Source of the DNA: Microcaldota archaeon
GTDB lineage: Archaea > Micrarchaeota > Micrarchaeia > Micrarchaeales > CABMGC01
Direction of reading: 5' to 3'
Length of the DNA: 41,723 nt
Assembly: GCA_028867095.1 (NCBI GenBank)
Contig: JAGWHA010000002.1
Location: forward strand, 1-41,723
Shown: one piece after another, positions 39,503 to 41,723 of the stretch
How the letters are laid out: the number at the start of each line of letters is the position of its first letter
How positions within the stretch are numbered: position 1 is the first letter of the stretch
Translations under genes and position numbers: made by a program
Notes under the pieces: generated by a model
What the model saw: only the letters and a program-made list of their open reading frames with translations
Told to the model about the DNA's origin: nothing
Databases searched by the model: none

Positions 39503-41491
39503 TCACTTGCCCTTTAAATCAATGTTCAGTGGGGGCTTCTCCTTGTAGTCCGCACTCATGTACTTTCTCAGCTCCCTTATTATTGCATCCCTTCGCGAGC
39601 TCTTCTTTAGCGCGTACTCGATCACGTCCGCGATGTTCTTGACCGTTATTATCTTGATCTTCCTAAGCTTTGCCTTGTCGATGTAGATGTCGTTTAGGTT
39701 GCTCTTGGGGATTATGACCTTCTTCATCCCAGCGTCGATTGCAGCCTCCACCTTGCCCGTTATCCCTCCCACTGGGAGAACGTCCCCCCTTACAGAGAGC
39801 GATCCGGTCATTGCGACGCTCTGGTCGACAGGTATTCCCTCCATCGCGGATATTACGCTGATTGCAACAGAGATGCTTGCGCTGTCCCCCTCGACCCCCT
39901 CGTATGTCTGGAGGAACTGGACGTGTATGTCGTAGCTTGCGATGTCTCGGCTCATGTGCCTCTTGATAACTGCGCTGATATTCTTTACTGCCTCCTGCGC
40001 GAGCTTGCCCAGCTTTCCAGTTGCAATGAGCTTTCCTTCAGCCCGCGAGCTTGCCGGAGTGACCTCCGCGACAATCGGGATGATTATTCCTGCGCTAAGA
40101 TATGATGATCCGACCACCGCGAGCCCGTTAACCCTCCCTATCCCGAATCCTGCGGTGTTGAACACCTTGTAGTCCTTCCTGTATTCGAGGGTCTGCTCCA
40201 CATACTGCGCCTCGATCGGCTTTGCAAGCTGCTTTGCGTTCATCACGTCCTGCTTTGTGACAACCTTCTTACCGTTCTCAATCGCAATGTCCCCTGCCGC
40301 CCTGATCAGTCCCCCGAGGTCCCTTAGCACTAAAGAGAGCTTGTTCTTCCTTCCGCTCCTCCTTCTCGCCTCCTCTACTATCTCCATGCACGCATCGTAA
40401 TCGAACGGCGGTATCTTCCCGTCCTTCTTGATTTCCTGTGCGATGAAGTGAACTATCTTCTCCCTGTTTGCTGCCGTGTCGTCCATGCTTGACTGCATGT
40501 AAACCTCATAGCCGTATCCCCTGATCCTAGACCTGAGCGCAGGATGCATCTTCTGGATATCCTGGAGGTTCCCAGCCGCGACAAGTATGAAGTCGCATGG
40601 CACCGGCTCCGTCTTAACTATCGCACCAGAGCTCAGTTCGCTCTGACCCGTTATCGAGTACTTTTTCTCCTGCATCGCCGTGAGCAGCTCCTGCTGCGAC
40701 CTTGCCTCGAGGTTTGCCACCTCATCAATGAATAGAACTCCGTTGTTTGCCTTGTGGACCGATCCGCTCTCAACCCTTAGGTGCGGAGGAGTCCCAAGCC
40801 CTCCTGACTGGAGCGGGTCGTGCTTGACATCGCCGAAGAGCGATCCTGCCTTTGATCCGGTCCCGTCAACAAATGGCGCATGCTCCTTTCCCGTGTTGTC
40901 GACAATAAGCTTCGGCTCGTTGCTCTCAAACATCCCTGGCAGGACCCCGACACGCTTGGTGAGGCCGCCGACGAAGAGGGCCATTGACCCGAAGATCAGG
41001 CTTCCGAGTATGAGCGCCGCGAGAACGACGATCTCGTAGCCGCTGAATATGTTGGATATCGATAATACGAATAGAACGGCCACAATCAGTATTACAAGCG
41101 GCACAACGCTCTTGTTGCCCTGCCCGCTCTCAAGCCTTCCCTTGAGCTTCTCCTTTTGGATTATCTGCCTTCCCTGCCCGTCCCCTAGCGGCTTCCCCTT
41201 CTCAGGCGGGTTCGGGTAGGTCTTGACCACCTTCACAATCGGGCGATTTTCGTCGTTCACGTTCTTGTATACAAGGACGTCCTCAAGCGAGGCAATAGGC
41301 AAGAGCTCGGCCATCGCCTGCGCAAGCATCGTCTTTCCGGTTCCCGGCTCGCCGATCAGCAGTATGTTCCTGTGCTGCTTTGATGCCTTTTTCACTATCG
41401 CCACGGCATTTTCCTGCCCGATTATCTGGTCCACGGTGCTGTCAGGGATCTTGATATCAGCGGTAGTCTTGAACCTCATCCAAACCAACAT
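39503..41491 (-). CDS. lonB: Archaeal LonB membrane-bound ATP-dependent protease
   Basis: 662 residues. AAA+ module with Walker A GEPGTGKT (47-54) and Walker [10 protein letters not shown] (251-259); two membrane helices (about 128-148 and 154-177) inserted between the Walker motifs, the hallmark of archaeal LonB; Ser537 ([11 protein letters not shown]) and Lys580 ([10 protein letters not shown]) form the protease dyad. It degrades misfolded and regulatory proteins at the inner face of the membrane. A minus-strand TATA (ggtataaat, 41511-41519) would start transcription near 41488, so ATG 41491 (leaderless) or the ATG at residue 5 are both possible. top6A follows after 4 bp. Confidence 0.97.
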   Translation of the reverse strand: MLVWMRFKTTADIKIPDSTVDQIIGQENAVAIVKKASKQHRNILLIGEPGTGKTMLAQAMAELLPIASLEDVLVYKNVNDENRPIVKVVKTYPNPPEKGKPLGDGQGRQIIQKEKLKGRLESGQGNKSVVPLVILIVAVLFVLSISNIFSGYEIVVLAALILGSLIFGSMALFVGGLTKRVGVLPGMFESNEPKLIVDNTGKEHAPFVDGTGSKAGSLFGDVKHDPLQSGGLGTPPHLRVESGSVHKANNGVLFIDEVANLEARSQQELLTAMQEKKYSITGQSELSSGAIVKTEPVPCDFILVAAGNLQDIQKMHPALRSRIRGYGYEVYMQSSMDDTAANREKIVHFIAQEIKKDGKIPPFDYDACMEIVEEARRRSGRKNKLSLVLRDLGGLIRAAGDIAIENGKKVVTKQDVMNAKQLAKPIEAQYVEQTLEYRKDYKVFNTAGFGIGRVNGLAVVGSSYLSAGIIIPIVAEVTPASSRAEGKLIATGKLGKLAQEAVKNISAVIKRHMSRDIASYDIHVQFLQTYEGVEGDSASISVAISVISAMEGIPVDQSVAMTGSLSVRGDVLPVGGITGKVEAAIDAGMKKVIIPKSNLNDIYIDKAKLRKIKIITVKNIADVIEYALKKSSRRDAIIRELRKYMSADYKEKPPLNIDLKGK

Positions 41492-41723
41492 ACTCTAAAT
41501 TATTACAACTATTTATACCTTTTCCCGTTATCGAGGACAAAATGGCGCAAGAGGAGCCCAAGGGACAAAATCATTGAAAAATCACGATAAAGGCGCAAGG
41601 AGTGTGTGCAGGGAAGTGCAGCAAAAAGCGCTCCAAACGCCTCAAGCAGATTGCCCCTATAAACCTTATAAGTCTTGTGTGGAAGAAATGGGGCGTCTAA
41701 AACAAATACTTTTAGTTATTTAA
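41492..41723. other. Right-edge intergenic region
   Basis: 232 bp without a supported gene. It holds the lonB promoter (minus, 41511-41519) and, on the plus strand, a double TATA-like element (cctataaaccttataag, about 41656-41672) that probably drives a gene beyond the window. Two tiny plus-strand ORFs exist (ATG 41542, 11 codons; ATG 41688, 11 codons to the last base), and a TTG-started frame of about 49 codons ends at the window edge; none is convincing. Confidence 0.4.

Noticed and set aside
41542..41723. Small genes at the right edge
   Set aside because: Two 11-codon ORFs and a TTG-started 49-codon frame lack ribosome sites, family match or consistent promoter distance.
1..41723. CRISPR arrays, insertion sequences, rRNA genes or riboswitches
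   Set aside because: No regularly spaced repeats, transposase ORFs, rRNA-like segments or recognisable riboswitch folds were seen on either strand.

Overview
The window reads as a gene-dense archaeal chromosome segment, most likely from a DPANN archaeon close to Micrarchaeota or Diapherotrites; that lineage call is inference. Archaeal markers visible directly are ribosomal protein L10e, Dph2, Nop5, translin-family protein, Topo VI subunit A, membrane LonB protease, archaeal-type ProRS and GlyRS, mevalonate-pathway enzymes with isopentenyl phosphate kinase, a tetraether-lipid-synthase-type radical SAM protein, a box C/D sRNA and an intron-containing tRNA-Trp. TATA boxes lie about 25 bp before many starts, so many transcripts are leaderless or nearly so. 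Internal operon genes often carry GGTGA-type ribosome binding sites or overlapping stop/start codons.

Layout. 1-7.3 kb: cold-shock protein, GT-C-like membrane glycosyltransferase, a small Cys-cluster protein, an XRE regulator, a membrane protein, then a probable KaiC-like / Cys-repeat / DHH-phosphoesterase operon. A stem-loop RNA candidate sits at 3.25 kb. 7.3-14.7 kb: superoxide dismutase, HAD nucleotidase, L10e-dph2, a type IV pilin-like protein, the minus-strand operon glyS-ogg-translin, and a shortened Nop5. 14.8-18.5 kb: the radical SAM protein with a Cys/His-rich N-terminal extension, a hypothetical follower, a vapBC module and a small ORF.

18.5-24.8 kb is the most unusual part. An eight-gene, tightly overlapping operon encodes a type IV secretion-like membrane machine: VirB2-like subunit, VirB6/TrbL-like polytopic protein, a VirB4 apparently split into two genes, and four further proteins, three of them membrane proteins. 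It is headed by a palindromic promoter, faces a divergent winged-helix regulator gene, and ends at tRNA-Gln. No relaxase, coupling protein or integrase is visible, so it looks like a resident secretion or cell-contact machine rather than a conjugative element.

24.8-31 kb: AlkA-like glycosylase, two tandem EamA transporters, a box C/D sRNA, and a minus-strand operon NUDIX-HAD-proline dehydrogenase-ProRS that joins proline oxidation with proline charging; then tRNA-Trp with a 65-nt intron. 31-36.8 kb: DUF998-like protein, two hypotheticals, and the isoprenoid block (mevalonate kinase, IDI, mevalonate (di)phosphate decarboxylase, IPK), two genes of which share an identical 16-bp promoter element. 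36.8-41.7 kb: a VirB11/GspE-type ATPase with a small follower, then minus-strand LonB-Top6A and a promoter-bearing right edge.

Two genes (proline dehydrogenase; hypothetical at 32.2 kb) have coding sequence extending well upstream of any ATG/GTG/TTG, which suggests AUU/AUC initiation or base errors.
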